Of a stretch of 64,000 nucleotides of DNA, positions 38,819 to 49,014 are shown piece by piece. The position numbers and the translations under genes were made by a program. Numbering within the stretch: the first letter of the stretch is position 1; the number at the start of each line of letters is the position of its first letter. This DNA is from an uncultured Porphyromonadaceae bacterium (lineage in GTDB: Bacteria; Bacteroidota; Bacteroidia; Bacteroidales; Muribaculaceae), in assembly GCA_947176605.1 (NCBI GenBank), contig CAMWRH010000002.1:39799-103798 (forward strand). The letters run 5' to 3'. A model generated the notes under the pieces. The model was given only the letters and a program-made list of their open reading frames with translations. It was not told where the DNA came from and did no database searches.

Positions 38819-40842
38819 AGATTGCTGGTTATGGTGGCGGCGATGGATTCCGCATCGATTCCGGCTATGGCGCGGAGCTGGGCCACGGAGCCCTGTGCAA
38901 TCCATCGGTCGGGTATGCCGACTGTAAGATGTCGAGGGTCGGGGCGATCGGGATGAGCGGCATGGCGTGAGTTAAGCCATTCCGCCACAGCCGATCCGAA
39001 CCCTCCGCTTGACGCGCCGTCCTCGACGGTGACGATAAGCGGATAGCGTGAGGCTATCTCCTCAAGCATATCGGTATCGAGCGGTTTCAGCCAGATCATG
39101 TCGTAGAGGTCGGCCTCGATATCCTTCTTGGCCAGAATCTCCACGGCTTTCAGAGCCTCGTTGCCGATTTCGCCGATGGAGAGTATCGCGACGCGGGGAT
39201 TCACGGCATCGGTGATTTTGCGCCCTTTCCCGGGGTGCAGTACGGAGGGTTGCGGCGCAGGATCGTTTTCAGCCGGAGCCTTCCCTCTGGGATACCGTAT
39301 TGCCATCGGCCCGTCATGCCGGGAGGCCGTGAGCATAAGCGAGCGCAGGGTAGGGGCGTCCATCGGTGCTGCCACGGTGATATTCGGGATGCATCGCAGA
39401 TAAGCGAGGTCAAACAGGCCGTGATGCGTCACGCCGTCCTCGCCGACCAGACCGGCGCGGTCGATGCAGAAAGTGACCGGAAGATTCTGTATGCACACAT
39501 CATGGATGATATTGTCGTAGGCGCGTTGCAGAAACGAAGAATAGATTGCCACAAACGGGTGCTTGCCGGCGGCGGCCAGACCTCCGGCGAAAGTGACGGC
39601 ATGTCCTTCGGAGATACCCACATCAAAAGTGCGTTGCGGCATGGCTCGGAGCATACGTATCATGGAGGTGCCGGATGGCATCGCGGCCGTGATACCCATG
39701 ATTTTCGGGTCGTCCTCGGCAAGGCGTACCAGATATTTGCCGAAGACTTCCTGCCACAGTTCGCGGTTATCATCCGAAGGGGCCGCGAGGCGTCGTCCTG
39801 TCGCGGCGCAGAACTTGCCCGGAGCATGCCACGTCGTAGGGTCGGCCTCGGCTTTCTCGAAACCTTTCCCCTTCGTGGTGTGCAGATGCAGAATGCGGGG
39901 CCCCTTCATATCCTTTATTTCCTGAAGCACCTTCACCACCTTCGTCACGTCATTGCCGTCGAACGGTCCGAAATACCTGATGTTTAGCCCTTCGAAAATA
40001 TTCTGCTGCTTCGAGATAAGCGCCTTGACCGAATTATTGAAACGCAATATGCGCCCCTTGCCACCTTCGCCGATATACCCTTTGGTGCGGAAAAAGTCGT
40101 AGAGTCTCTTCCGCACACGGTTGTAATGCAGAGAAGTGGAAAGTTCCGACAGATACTTATGCAGCGAGCCGACATTGGAGTCGATGCTCATCTCATTGTC
40201 GTTGAGAATTATAAGCAGGTCGTTGGGGTTGTTGGCCGCATTATTAAGCCCTTCGAAAGCGAGGCCTCCGCTGATGGATGCGTCGCCGATTACGGCCACC
40301 GTCTTGCGCTGCTCGCAACCCGGGGTGAGCTTATCGGCGATAGCCATCCCCAGAGCGGCGGAAATGGAATTTGAGGCATGTCCGGCCATAAACGTATCAT
40401 AAGGTGACTCCATCGGATTGGGGAAACCGCTGAGTCCACCCAAAGTGCGCTGCGTCTTAAAGAGGTCGCGTCGGCCTGTAAGCAGCTTATGGGCATAAGC
40501 CTGATGGCCGACATCGTAGACGATGCGGTCATCGGGTGTGTTGAAGACATAGTGCAGAGCCACGATTATATCGACGGCTCCCATGCTTGAGGCGAAATGC
40601 CCCGGGTTTTCCGCCAGCGAGTCAATCAGGAATCCGCGCAGCTCCCGGCATATCTCCGGGAGCACCTCAACGGGGAGCTTGCGGAGGTCGGATGGCGAAT
40701 TGATTCGCGCCAGCAGAGGGGGTACCCCCTTGCAGTCGGCCTCGGCCGAGGGGTCCGGCAGAAGCTGGGCATAGCTTCCGAAAGCGGATTCCTCTACTTC
40801 TTGCAACGCTTGGCCAGGATTGGCTGCAGGTATCTCTTCCAT
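38815..40842 (-). CDS. dxs: 1-deoxy-D-xylulose-5-phosphate synthase
   Basis: SSMGAVDIIVALHYVFNTPDDRIVYDVGHQAYAHKLLTGR, VIGDASISGGLAFEGLNNA, DRAGLVGEDGVTHHGLFDLAYLR; ATG at 40842. Confidence 0.96.
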   Translation of the reverse strand: MEEIPAANPGQALQEVEESAFGSYAQLLPDPSAEADCKGVPPLLARINSPSDLRKLPVEVLPEICRELRGFLIDSLAENPGHFASSMGAVDIIVALHYVFNTPDDRIVYDVGHQAYAHKLLTGRRDLFKTQRTLGGLSGFPNPMESPYDTFMAGHASNSISAALGMAIADKLTPGCEQRKTVAVIGDASISGGLAFEGLNNAANNPNDLLIILNDNEMSIDSNVGSLHKYLSELSTSLHYNRVRKRLYDFFRTKGYIGEGGKGRILRFNNSVKALISKQQNIFEGLNIRYFGPFDGNDVTKVVKVLQEIKDMKGPRILHLHTTKGKGFEKAEADPTTWHAPGKFCAATGRRLAAPSDDNRELWQEVFGKYLVRLAEDDPKIMGITAAMPSGTSMIRMLRAMPQRTFDVGISEGHAVTFAGGLAAAGKHPFVAIYSSFLQRAYDNIIHDVCIQNLPVTFCIDRAGLVGEDGVTHHGLFDLAYLRCIPNITVAAPMDAPTLRSLMLTASRHDGPMAIRYPRGKAPAENDPAPQPSVLHPGKGRKITDAVNPRVAILSIGEIGNEALKAVEILAKKDIEADLYDMIWLKPLDTDMLEEIASRYPLIVTVEDGASSGGFGSAVAEWLNSRHAAHPDRPDPRHLTVGIPDRWIAQGSVAQLRAIAGIDAESIAATITSNL

Positions 40843-41012
40843 AACGGTACGAATATGATGATCCCCGAGAATGCGGCGATGAGAATGTTTTTCAAATCGA
40901 AGCCGCCACGCGAGAAAAGCATGTACACCAGCCAAACCCATATGAGAGCCAACAAGATAAGGCCGGCGATTTTTCCGGTGTCATTGCCCGAGGGGGAAAT
41001 ATTGTGTTTCAT
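40794..41012 (-). CDS. Small membrane protein (72 aa) with two predicted TM segments
   Basis: MKHNISPSGNDTGKIAGLILLALIWVWLVYMLFSRGGFDLKNILIAAFSGIIIFVPLWKRYLQPILAKRCKK; C-terminus overlaps the dxs start by 49 bp. Confidence 0.65.
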   Translation of the reverse strand: MKHNISPSGNDTGKIAGLILLALIWVWLVYMLFSRGGFDLKNILIAAFSGIIIFVPLWKRYLQPILAKRCKK

Positions 41013-41069
41013 TGATGCGAAATTAGCAAAAAATACTGAATCTCTCGCCATAAATTGTCAAATTCTTAC

Positions 41070-41077
41070 TATCTTTG
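41070..41077 (+). promoter_or_regulatory. Bacteroidetes -7 element TATCTTTG upstream of the L,D-transpeptidase
   Basis: TAnnTTTG match 93 nt upstream of the ATG. Confidence 0.55.
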
Positions 41078-41170
41078 CACTCAGAAGCGGGTCGTCGGGG
41101 CATGTCGGGCTCCCCGGAAGGGGGCGGCTCCCCCGCACGTTGCCGGCATATACTTGCAGATTTTGAGAGA

Positions 41171-42193
41171 ATGGACACCAAAGGTATCAGATTATACGGA
41201 TTCGTTCTGGCCGGGGTGCTGTCGCTGCTGGCGGGATGCCATCGCAGAGAGGCTGCCGCGCCTGAGGCGGATGTGGAGATTCCGGCCGAGATGCCCGATA
41301 CTCTTGTAGCTGACGACAGTGGGGCGGAGCCGGAGGCAGAGCCCGTGGTGCTTCACACCACGGATGAGATACTGCATGCCATGGCCGAGTCGCCCGACAG
41401 CGCCAGATACGCCGAAGGGATCCTTCCGCAGATGGCCAGGGATGTGCCGGAATATGCCGGCCGGCTCCTTGCCAATGAAGAAGACGGCTTCCTTATAGTA
41501 GACAAAGCCACTATGAAACTCTACCGTTATGACCGCTTCGGAGTGGAGCAGGAGCGTGTGGGAGTGGCTGTGGCCAAGCCTTACGGCACAAAGCATAAGC
41601 GACGCGACAACCGCACCCCCGAGGGGTACTTCACAATCGAAGGGATCTACAACTCCACCGACTGGCTGTATACCGACGACGACGGCAACACCTCGGATGT
41701 AAAGGGGCAGTTCGGCCCCCGGTTCATGCGTCTGCGCACTCCGGTGTCGTCGCAGATCGGTATCCACGGCACGGTGGCTCCCTGGAGCATCGGGGGGCGG
41801 CGTTCGCATGGCTGCATACGCATGACCAACGAAAACATACTGCGCTTCGCCGAAATCTGTAAGCCCGGCTGGCCGGTGATTGTGTCGCCCGGCCCGAAGG
41901 ATATGGCCGTCAACGAAGAAGAGGGGTACGACGTGCCGTCGGTAGCGGTAATCCCCGGGCGCCCCCGCTGCAAGGCGGCTGCCGTCTCACCGGCGTCCGC
42001 ACAGGCCGGGGCTGTCTCCCCGGAACCGGCCTCCGACACGCAGCCTTCATCCGACACGCAGCCTTCATCCGGCATCCATGAAGCCGACACAATATCGGCC
42101 GACCCGTCCGACCATCCTCACGATTCCGCCGACCCGGCGGGGGAGCCCGCCAATGTGGCTGACCCTGACCCGGCCGACCCGTTGTTCAATTGA
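41171..42193 (+). CDS. L,D-transpeptidase (ErfK/YbiS/YcfS/YnhG) lipoprotein
   Basis: Lipobox GVLSLLAGC; catalytic IGIHGTVAPWSIGGRRSHGCIRM; ATG at 41171. Confidence 0.93.
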   Translation: MDTKGIRLYGFVLAGVLSLLAGCHRREAAAPEADVEIPAEMPDTLVADDSGAEPEAEPVVLHTTDEILHAMAESPDSARYAEGILPQMARDVPEYAGRLLANEEDGFLIVDKATMKLYRYDRFGVEQERVGVAVAKPYGTKHKRRDNRTPEGYFTIEGIYNSTDWLYTDDDGNTSDVKGQFGPRFMRLRTPVSSQIGIHGTVAPWSIGGRRSHGCIRMTNENILRFAEICKPGWPVIVSPGPKDMAVNEEEGYDVPSVAVIPGRPRCKAAAVSPASAQAGAVSPEPASDTQPSSDTQPSSGIHEADTISADPSDHPHDSADPAGEPANVADPDPADPLFN

Positions 42194-42201
42194 AACATAC
42201 G

Positions 42202-45171
42202 ATGACAGACAACACCAACAACAATCAGCGTTACGACGATACATACAGTCCGGTATTCGATATCGAAGAACGGAGTAATTCACGCGAAACCTCACCCCTT
42301 GAGCCTCTGCCCGAGCAACCCGCCGAGCCGGCTCCCCGCACCGACAAGGGGCGTCCGCGCACCGTAAAACCGGTCAGAAGGCGACAGAAAGTCAAAGAAC
42401 AGGCTCCCCCCAGGCAGCCGGCGAAGCCGTCGGCCTCCCCCCAGGCGCGTCCGCAGGTATCGCTCGGAGGCGTGTGGCAACGCATAAAGGATGCCCTCAC
42501 ATCGCAGACATGCCATTGGCTCGTAGGTCTCTTTATCGGAGGCTTTGCCATTTATCTCCTGGTGGCATTCATATCATACTTCACCAACTGCATAGCCGAC
42601 CAGGCTGCAATATCCAATACACCGGTCGGCGGACTTCCTCCCGTAGGCAATGCCGGAGGCGAAGGGGGTGCGCGTCTGTCGGAGCTCCTGATCAACGAAT
42701 CCTTCGGACTCGGGTCGTTCGTCATAATCGTATGGCTCGTGGCCGTGGCGCTTAAGCTCCTGTGCGGACGTCCGCGCTTCAAGACAGTAAATTTCTCGAT
42801 AAAGTGCCTGGTGGCCCTGATTACGGTATCGCTCATTATCGGATTGCTTACCGTGTCGCTTGATACGGTAGTCAACTGGGGCGGATATCACGGCCGCTAC
42901 GTCAACGAATTCATCATCGGATTCGCCGGGTGGTCGGGCGCAGTGATACTGTGCCTGTTCCTTGTAGCCACCTTCTTCGTGATATGCCTCCGTGATTTTG
43001 TCAACTGGGTGCTCCGCAAGCGCGCTCAGCTGGCCGAAAAGCGCCGGCAGGCCGCCGAGGAAAAGGCGGCGCGCCTGCGTCGCGACCGCGAAGTGGAGCA
43101 GATGCGATATCAGGAGCGTCTGGATGCCATTCGCGCCGGCGACGAGAAGGGGACCGAAGAACCCGACGAGGATGAAAGCATAGTGACATTCTCAGCCTCC
43201 GATTCAGCCATGGACTCCACCATACGTGCCTACGACATTGAGGACGAGGAGCCGGGTGAGTCGGCCATGTCCGGAGCGGCAGCCTCACGCCTTCCGCTGC
43301 AGGGTGGCCCTGCCGTGTCGCCCGTCGGGTCGCCTGCGGTATCACCCGTGGCGTCGCCCGGAGAGGGGGGAATCGGATACGAAGCCTCCCCGGCGCCCCC
43401 CCGCACCGCTGACACCGTGCAGCCGGCTCCTTCGGCCGACTCCATGTCGCGCCCCGAGCCTTCATATGCTCCGGCTGCCTCATCCCCCTCCCAGGATATC
43501 CCGGCTGCTCCCGCATCTCCGGCCGCTCCCGCCACCCCGGCGCCTCCCGCAGACGAGGCCGATCCGATCGACGAGGGAGAGAAGGAAGATGATCTCGGGA
43601 TGGTGGTCAACGTCAACACCATCTCCCAGACCGATAAAAAGACCCTTCAGGACAACCGCACCTCCGCCGCTCCGCAGGGAGGCTCCATAAAGCATCTCTA
43701 CAAATTCCCCTCACCGCTGCTGCTTCGCGAAGGGGAGCAGAAAGTGAGCGTAGACGTAGAGGAGCAGCAGGCCAACAAAGACCGCATCCGCGAGACCCTC
43801 AAATACCACGGCATACCGATCACCAGCATCGAGGCTACCGTGGGCCCGACCGTGACGCTCTATGAGATACGCCCCGGTCATGGCATCAAGATATCGAAAA
43901 TCAAGAACCTCGCCGACGACATTGCCCTCTCGCTCGCCGCACGCGGAGTGCGTATCATCGCCCCCATCCCGGGGCGCGGCACTGTCGGCATCGAGGTGGC
44001 CAACAGTGAGCCGCAGACCGTATCGATGCGCTCCATCATCATGAGCCGCAAATACAACGAGTCGCATTACAAGCTCCCTGTGGCAATCGGCTCCACTATC
44101 GGCAACGACGTGTATATGGCCGACCTTACGAAAATGCCCCACCTGCTCGTGGCCGGTGCCACGGGTCAGGGAAAATCCGTGGGTCTGAACGCTATCATTG
44201 CCTCGTTGTTATATAAGAAGCGCCCCGATGAACTGAAGTTTGTGATGATCGACCCCAAAGAGGTGGAATTCTCGCTCTATGCCAAGATAGAGCAGCACTA
44301 TCTCGCCAAACTGGAGGATTCCGACGCCATCGTCACCGACATGTCGAAAGTGGTGGATACGCTCAATTCGCTTTGCGTCGAGATGGACAACCGCTACAAA
44401 CTGCTCCGCACCGCCCAGGTGCGCAACATCGAGGAGTATAACGGCAAACTTGCCCAGAATCTGCTTCGCGAAGAGGATGGCCACCGCTTCATGCCCTACA
44501 TCGTGCTGGTGGTCGACGAGTTTGCCGACCTTATCATGACAGCCGGCAAGGAGGTAGAGACCCCCATTGCGCGTCTGGCGCAGAAGGCACGTGCGATCGG
44601 CATCCACGTGATTATCGCCACACAGCGCCCGTCGACCAACGTCATCACCGGTATCATCAAGGCCAACTTCCCGGTGCGCATAGCCTTCAAGGTGTCGTCG
44701 GGCATCGACTCCAAGACCATCCTTGATGCCACAGGCGCCCAGGCACTGATAGGACGCGGCGACATGCTTATCTCCTACAATTCGGAGATGGTGCGTGTGC
44801 AGTGCGCCTTTATCGACACTCCCGAGGTGGAGGCCATATGCGAATACATAGAGCGTCAGCCCTTCAATGCAGGCCCCTACATACTCCCCGAGCCGCTCAC
44901 AGCTGCCGACGGCGACGGTGCCGGAGGCGCACAGATGGCCGGAGGAGAGCGCGACCCGCTCTTCGAGGAAGTGGCCGAACTCGTAGTGACCTCCGGAGTA
45001 GGAAGCACCTCCGGCATACAGCGCCGCTACTCGATAGGCTACAACCGCGCCGGAAAAATCATGGACCAGCTCGAGCACTACGGAGTGGTGGGACCGTCGC
45101 TTGGCGGCAAACCGCGTCAGGTGCTGATGGACATGTACGGACTTCAGGAACTTCTGCGCACTCTGGGGTAA
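42202..45171 (+). CDS. ftsK: FtsK/SpoIIIE family DNA translocase
   Basis: N-terminal TM region, Pro/Ala-rich linker, Walker A GATGQGKSVGLNAII, VVDEFADLIM, C-terminal gamma winged-helix; ATG at 42202. Confidence 0.96.
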   Translation: MTDNTNNNQRYDDTYSPVFDIEERSNSRETSPLEPLPEQPAEPAPRTDKGRPRTVKPVRRRQKVKEQAPPRQPAKPSASPQARPQVSLGGVWQRIKDALTSQTCHWLVGLFIGGFAIYLLVAFISYFTNCIADQAAISNTPVGGLPPVGNAGGEGGARLSELLINESFGLGSFVIIVWLVAVALKLLCGRPRFKTVNFSIKCLVALITVSLIIGLLTVSLDTVVNWGGYHGRYVNEFIIGFAGWSGAVILCLFLVATFFVICLRDFVNWVLRKRAQLAEKRRQAAEEKAARLRRDREVEQMRYQERLDAIRAGDEKGTEEPDEDESIVTFSASDSAMDSTIRAYDIEDEEPGESAMSGAAASRLPLQGGPAVSPVGSPAVSPVASPGEGGIGYEASPAPPRTADTVQPAPSADSMSRPEPSYAPAASSPSQDIPAAPASPAAPATPAPPADEADPIDEGEKEDDLGMVVNVNTISQTDKKTLQDNRTSAAPQGGSIKHLYKFPSPLLLREGEQKVSVDVEEQQANKDRIRETLKYHGIPITSIEATVGPTVTLYEIRPGHGIKISKIKNLADDIALSLAARGVRIIAPIPGRGTVGIEVANSEPQTVSMRSIIMSRKYNESHYKLPVAIGSTIGNDVYMADLTKMPHLLVAGATGQGKSVGLNAIIASLLYKKRPDELKFVMIDPKEVEFSLYAKIEQHYLAKLEDSDAIVTDMSKVVDTLNSLCVEMDNRYKLLRTAQVRNIEEYNGKLAQNLLREEDGHRFMPYIVLVVDEFADLIMTAGKEVETPIARLAQKARAIGIHVIIATQRPSTNVITGIIKANFPVRIAFKVSSGIDSKTILDATGAQALIGRGDMLISYNSEMVRVQCAFIDTPEVEAICEYIERQPFNAGPYILPEPLTAADGDGAGGAQMAGGERDPLFEEVAELVVTSGVGSTSGIQRRYSIGYNRAGKIMDQLEHYGVVGPSLGGKPRQVLMDMYGLQELLRTLG

Positions 45172-45213
45172 AATCCCAAAGTGCGCCTAATGACCAGAAT
45201 ACATTTAAAAACC

Positions 45214-45834
45214 ATGACACATTACACGACCCCAAGATACCTGCTGTCTCTGCTGACGATGATGCTGGTGGCACTCACAGCCTCGGCATCCGGCACGGCT
45301 GCCGACGAGCTCGAGACTGTGGCCCACACCCTACGCCAAGCCTCCGGCATAACAGCTGACTTCACCCTGACCTCCGGCGGCCACTCCGTAAAAGGCACCC
45401 TTCAGGCCCAAGGAAAGAAATTCGCCCTGCTCACCCCCGCCACATCCACATGGTACGACGGGGCCACCATGACCGTCTACAGCTCCGCATCACGCGAAGC
45501 CACCGTATGGACACCCACCGAAGCCGAACTCGCCGAGTCCAACCCACTGCTCTACATCAGCATGACCAAAGACTTCAACGTAAGCTACGGCAAAGTGGGC
45601 GAAAATGAGAAAGAGCTTGTGCTCACCCCGCGCCGCCGGGGCGGAAGTGTAAAATCAGTCCGCATCACCATCGGCACCATGACCGGACTCCCCAAGGCAA
45701 TCGCCATAGAGGCCGGAGGCGGAAGTACGAAAATAAGCATCAGCAAACTCAATGTAGGCAATAAATTTGCCGCCGGGGTATTCACATTCCCCAAAAGCAA
45801 GTACCCGGGAGTGAAAATCACCGATTTACGGTAA
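45214..45834 (+). CDS. LolA-like outer-membrane lipoprotein carrier protein
   Basis: Signal peptide, then VAHTLRQASGITADFTLTSGGHSVKGTLQAQGKKFALLTPATSTWYDGATMTVYSSASREATVWTPTEAELAESNPLLYI. Confidence 0.85.
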   Translation: MTHYTTPRYLLSLLTMMLVALTASASGTAADELETVAHTLRQASGITADFTLTSGGHSVKGTLQAQGKKFALLTPATSTWYDGATMTVYSSASREATVWTPTEAELAESNPLLYISMTKDFNVSYGKVGENEKELVLTPRRRGGSVKSVRITIGTMTGLPKAIAIEAGGGSTKISISKLNVGNKFAAGVFTFPKSKYPGVKITDLR

Positions 45835-45936
45835 GGACGTGTTAAAATAGAAACGACAGCAAGTGAAAGGAAATCCCGTATGCAATCCCGACACTTGCTT
45901 AACCATACAAAATAATAATACACAATCTAAACTATC

Positions 45937-46875
45937 ATGGAAAAGAACACAGTAAAAGTGTTGATAATCGGTAGCGGCCCCGCCGGATATACCGCAGGCA
46001 TATACGCATCGCGCGCCAATCTCAACCCCCTCATCTACGAAGGCAACCAGCCCGGCGGCCAGCTCACGCAGACCACCGAAATCGAAAACTTCCCCGGCTA
46101 TCCCGAAGGAATCCAGGGCCCCGAGATGATGGAGCAGCTCCGCCAGCAGGCACTCCGCTTCGGCGCGCGCATCGAATCGAAGACCATCGCCAAAGTCGAC
46201 TTCTCAAGCCGCCCCTTCCTCTGCGTCGACGAGGACGGCAACGAGGTTCTGGCCGAGACAGTAATCGTAAGCACCGGAGCCTCGGCCAAATATCTCGGCC
46301 TCTCCGATGAAGAGAAATACCGCGGACTCGGTGTGAGCGCCTGCGCCACATGCGACGGCTTCTTCTACCGCAAGAAGAACGTGGCCGTAGTAGGCGGCGG
46401 CGACACCGCCTGCGAGGAAGCCCTCTACCTCTCCACACTGGCAAAGAAAGTATACCTGATAGTGCGCAAGGACTATCTGCGTGCCTCCGAGGTGATGCAG
46501 AAGCGTGTGCGCGAGAAAGAGAATATCGAGATCCTCTTCAACTGCAACACCGTGGGCCTCTTCGGCGACGACGGAGTGGAAGGCGCAAAAATAGTGGAGC
46601 ACAAGGGCACGGAGCGCGAGCAGGTGTTTGACATCGCCATCGACGGCTTCTTCCTTGCCATCGGCCACAAGCCCAACACCGACATCTTCCGCGGCCAGCT
46701 CGACATGGATGCCGAAGGCTACCTCATCACAGCCGCTCCCACCACACGCACCAACGTAGAGGGAGTATTCGCCGCCGGCGACTGCGCCGACCCGATCTAC
46801 CGTCAGGCCGTATCCGCGGCCGGCACCGGATGCCGTGCCGCCCTTGATGCCGAACGCTTCCTGATGGAACATTAA
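45937..46875 (+). CDS. trxB: Thioredoxin-disulfide reductase
   Basis: VLIIGSGPAGYTAGIYASRANLNPLIYEG, CATCDGFFYRKKNVAVVGGGDTACEEALYL, FAAGDCADPIYRQAVSAAGTGC. Confidence 0.96.
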   Translation: MEKNTVKVLIIGSGPAGYTAGIYASRANLNPLIYEGNQPGGQLTQTTEIENFPGYPEGIQGPEMMEQLRQQALRFGARIESKTIAKVDFSSRPFLCVDEDGNEVLAETVIVSTGASAKYLGLSDEEKYRGLGVSACATCDGFFYRKKNVAVVGGGDTACEEALYLSTLAKKVYLIVRKDYLRASEVMQKRVREKENIEILFNCNTVGLFGDDGVEGAKIVEHKGTEREQVFDIAIDGFFLAIGHKPNTDIFRGQLDMDAEGYLITAAPTTRTNVEGVFAAGDCADPIYRQAVSAAGTGCRAALDAERFLMEH

Positions 46876-46898
46876 CCCCCCGGATTACCCTTACGATT

Positions 46899-47339
46899 AT
46901 GGATTCAGAGAAACAACGCGTGCTCGATACCCGCTATCTGCGCATGGCGCGGATATGGAGCGAAAACTCCTACTGCCGCCGCCGCAAGGTAGGAGCGCTG
47001 ATTGTAAAAGACAAGATGATAATCTCCGACGGCTATAACGGCACACCCTCCGGATTCGACAACGTCTGCGAGGGGCCGGGCGGAGATACGCTCCCCTGTG
47101 TGCTTCACGCCGAGGCCAACGCCATCACCAAAGTGGCGCGAAGCAACAACTCGTCGGAAGGGGCCACACTCTACGTCACCGCCTCACCCTGTATGGAATG
47201 CTCCAAGCTGATAATACAGGCCGGGATACGCCGCGTGGTCTTCTCCGAAATGTACAGAATCACCGATGGCCTCGACCTGCTGCACGACGCGGGGGTCGAG
47301 ACCATCTACCTCCCCTTTGAGAGTATAGAAAATGAGTAA
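46899..47339 (+). CDS. dCMP deaminase / ComEB-like cytidine deaminase
   Basis: DGYNGTPSGFDNVCEGPGGDTLPCVLHAEANAITKVARSNNSSEGATLYVTASPCMECSKLIIQAGIRRVVF. Confidence 0.93.
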   Translation: MDSEKQRVLDTRYLRMARIWSENSYCRRRKVGALIVKDKMIISDGYNGTPSGFDNVCEGPGGDTLPCVLHAEANAITKVARSNNSSEGATLYVTASPCMECSKLIIQAGIRRVVFSEMYRITDGLDLLHDAGVETIYLPFESIENE

Positions 47340-49002
47340 GACGAAACGCACCCCCGCCATGCTCCTTCTGCCGCTGCTTTTCGCAGTGGGGATCGCGGGC
47401 GGCATCCTTATGGGAAAATACTTCTTCACCACGCGCCTTGATCCGCGCGAGCAGAAGCTGCATACCATGCTTGAGATGATAGAGGAGCAATATGTGGATG
47501 AGGTGGATATGGACTCGCTGCTCGAGCAGCTGTATCCCAAACTCCTCTCACTGCTTGATCCTCATTCGGCCTACATCCCGGCCTCCGAGCTGCAGGCAGT
47601 GACCGAAGACCTTGAAGGATCATTCAGCGGGGTGGGGGTGTCGTTTCAGATACTCAACGACACGGTCAACATCATTGAGGTCGTGTCAGGAGGCCCGGCA
47701 GAAAAAGTGGGGCTTCTCCCCGGCGACCGCATACTGATGGCCGACAGTGTGGACCTCACAGGCAAAGGGGCCACCAACGAAATGGTGTTCAAAAACCTGC
47801 GCGGACAGAAAGGGACTTCGGTCAAGCTGCTTATCGACCGCTCCACCTCGAAGCAGCCGCTCACCTATGATGTGGTGCGCGGCGATGTGCCCGTCAACAG
47901 TGTGGATGCGGGATATATGATCAACGACTCCACCGGCTACGTAAAGGTCAGCAAATTCGCGCGCACCACCTACAACGAGTTCCACCAGGCCCTCGCCGGG
48001 CTGCGGCTCGACGGCGCACGCAGCTTCGTGATCGACCTCCGGGGCAACTCCGGCGGCTACATGGAGCAGGCCATACTCATGGCCCAGGAATTCCTGCCAA
48101 AAGGGAGGATGATAGTGTATACGAAAGGGAAGATGCCCGAGTTCCAGTCGGTGGCCATCACCGAAGAGAGCGGACAGTTCCTCAACTTCCCCATAGTCGT
48201 GCTGATGGACGAATACTCTGCCTCGGCCTCCGAGATTTTCGCCGGAGCCATACAGGACAACGACCGTGGCCTCGTCGTAGGGCGCCGTTCATTCGGCAAA
48301 GGGTTGGTGCAGAACCAGACCATACTTCCCGACAGCAGCGGCGTGCGACTCACCATCGCCCGCTACTACACCCCCTCAGGGCGTTCCATACAGAAAGACT
48401 ACAAGGCCGGAGAGACCGAAAGCTATGACCTCGACATCTCCAACCGCTTTGCCCACGGCGAATTCTACAGCCGCGACAGCATCCGGCTCGACGAGTCACG
48501 CATCTTCTTTACAGGCACCGGACGCAAAGTCTACGGCGGCGGCGGGATCATGCCCGACCTCTTCGTGCCCGAAGACACCACCGGCCTGACCAGCTACTAC
48601 CTCCAGGTGGTAAATGCCGGACTGATACAGAAATATGCCTACAAAGTGGCGCAAAGCTACCGTGAAGTGCTTCAGAACGCCAAGACCATAACGCAGTTTA
48701 AAAAAGTGCTTCCCCGCGACAACACTCTGCTTGAGGGATTTGTTGAATATGCAGCAGCCAATGGTGTGCCGGCCCGATGGTACTATATCCGTAAGAGCCG
48801 CCAGCTGATACTCAGTCAGCTCAAAGCCATCATAGCACGCGACACACTCGGGTATTCAGCCTTTGTGGAGATGCTCAACGAGACAGATCCCGCAGTGGCG
48901 GAAGCCTTGCGTGCCCTCGGTGCCGGAGAATCTCCCATACTGATACTCCCCGCCGAAGAGGAATTTAAGGAAGCGGCTGCGCAAAAGAAGCAGAAAACCT
49001 AA
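47332..49002 (+). CDS. S41 family C-terminal processing peptidase (CtpA/Prc-like) with PDZ domain
   Basis: GSFSGVGVSFQILNDTVNIIEVVSGGPAEKVGLLPGDRIL, LRGNSGGYMEQAI, VLMDEYSASASEIFAGAIQDNDRGLVVGRRSFGKGLVQ; 8-nt overlap with the upstream gene. Confidence 0.95.
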   Translation: MSKTKRTPAMLLLPLLFAVGIAGGILMGKYFFTTRLDPREQKLHTMLEMIEEQYVDEVDMDSLLEQLYPKLLSLLDPHSAYIPASELQAVTEDLEGSFSGVGVSFQILNDTVNIIEVVSGGPAEKVGLLPGDRILMADSVDLTGKGATNEMVFKNLRGQKGTSVKLLIDRSTSKQPLTYDVVRGDVPVNSVDAGYMINDSTGYVKVSKFARTTYNEFHQALAGLRLDGARSFVIDLRGNSGGYMEQAILMAQEFLPKGRMIVYTKGKMPEFQSVAITEESGQFLNFPIVVLMDEYSASASEIFAGAIQDNDRGLVVGRRSFGKGLVQNQTILPDSSGVRLTIARYYTPSGRSIQKDYKAGETESYDLDISNRFAHGEFYSRDSIRLDESRIFFTGTGRKVYGGGGIMPDLFVPEDTTGLTSYYLQVVNAGLIQKYAYKVAQSYREVLQNAKTITQFKKVLPRDNTLLEGFVEYAAANGVPARWYYIRKSRQLILSQLKAIIARDTLGYSAFVEMLNETDPAVAEALRALGAGESPILILPAEEEFKEAAAQKKQKT

Positions 49003-49014
49003 ACAGAGAAAGCT

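Noticed and set aside
43240-43610. Pro/Ala-rich repeats in the FtsK linker as a novel repeat element
   Set aside because: Low-complexity linkers are ordinary between the membrane and motor domains of FtsK.
44209-45078. 289-aa minus-strand ORF opposite ftsK
   Set aside because: Antisense to the conserved FtsK motor domain; no independent support.
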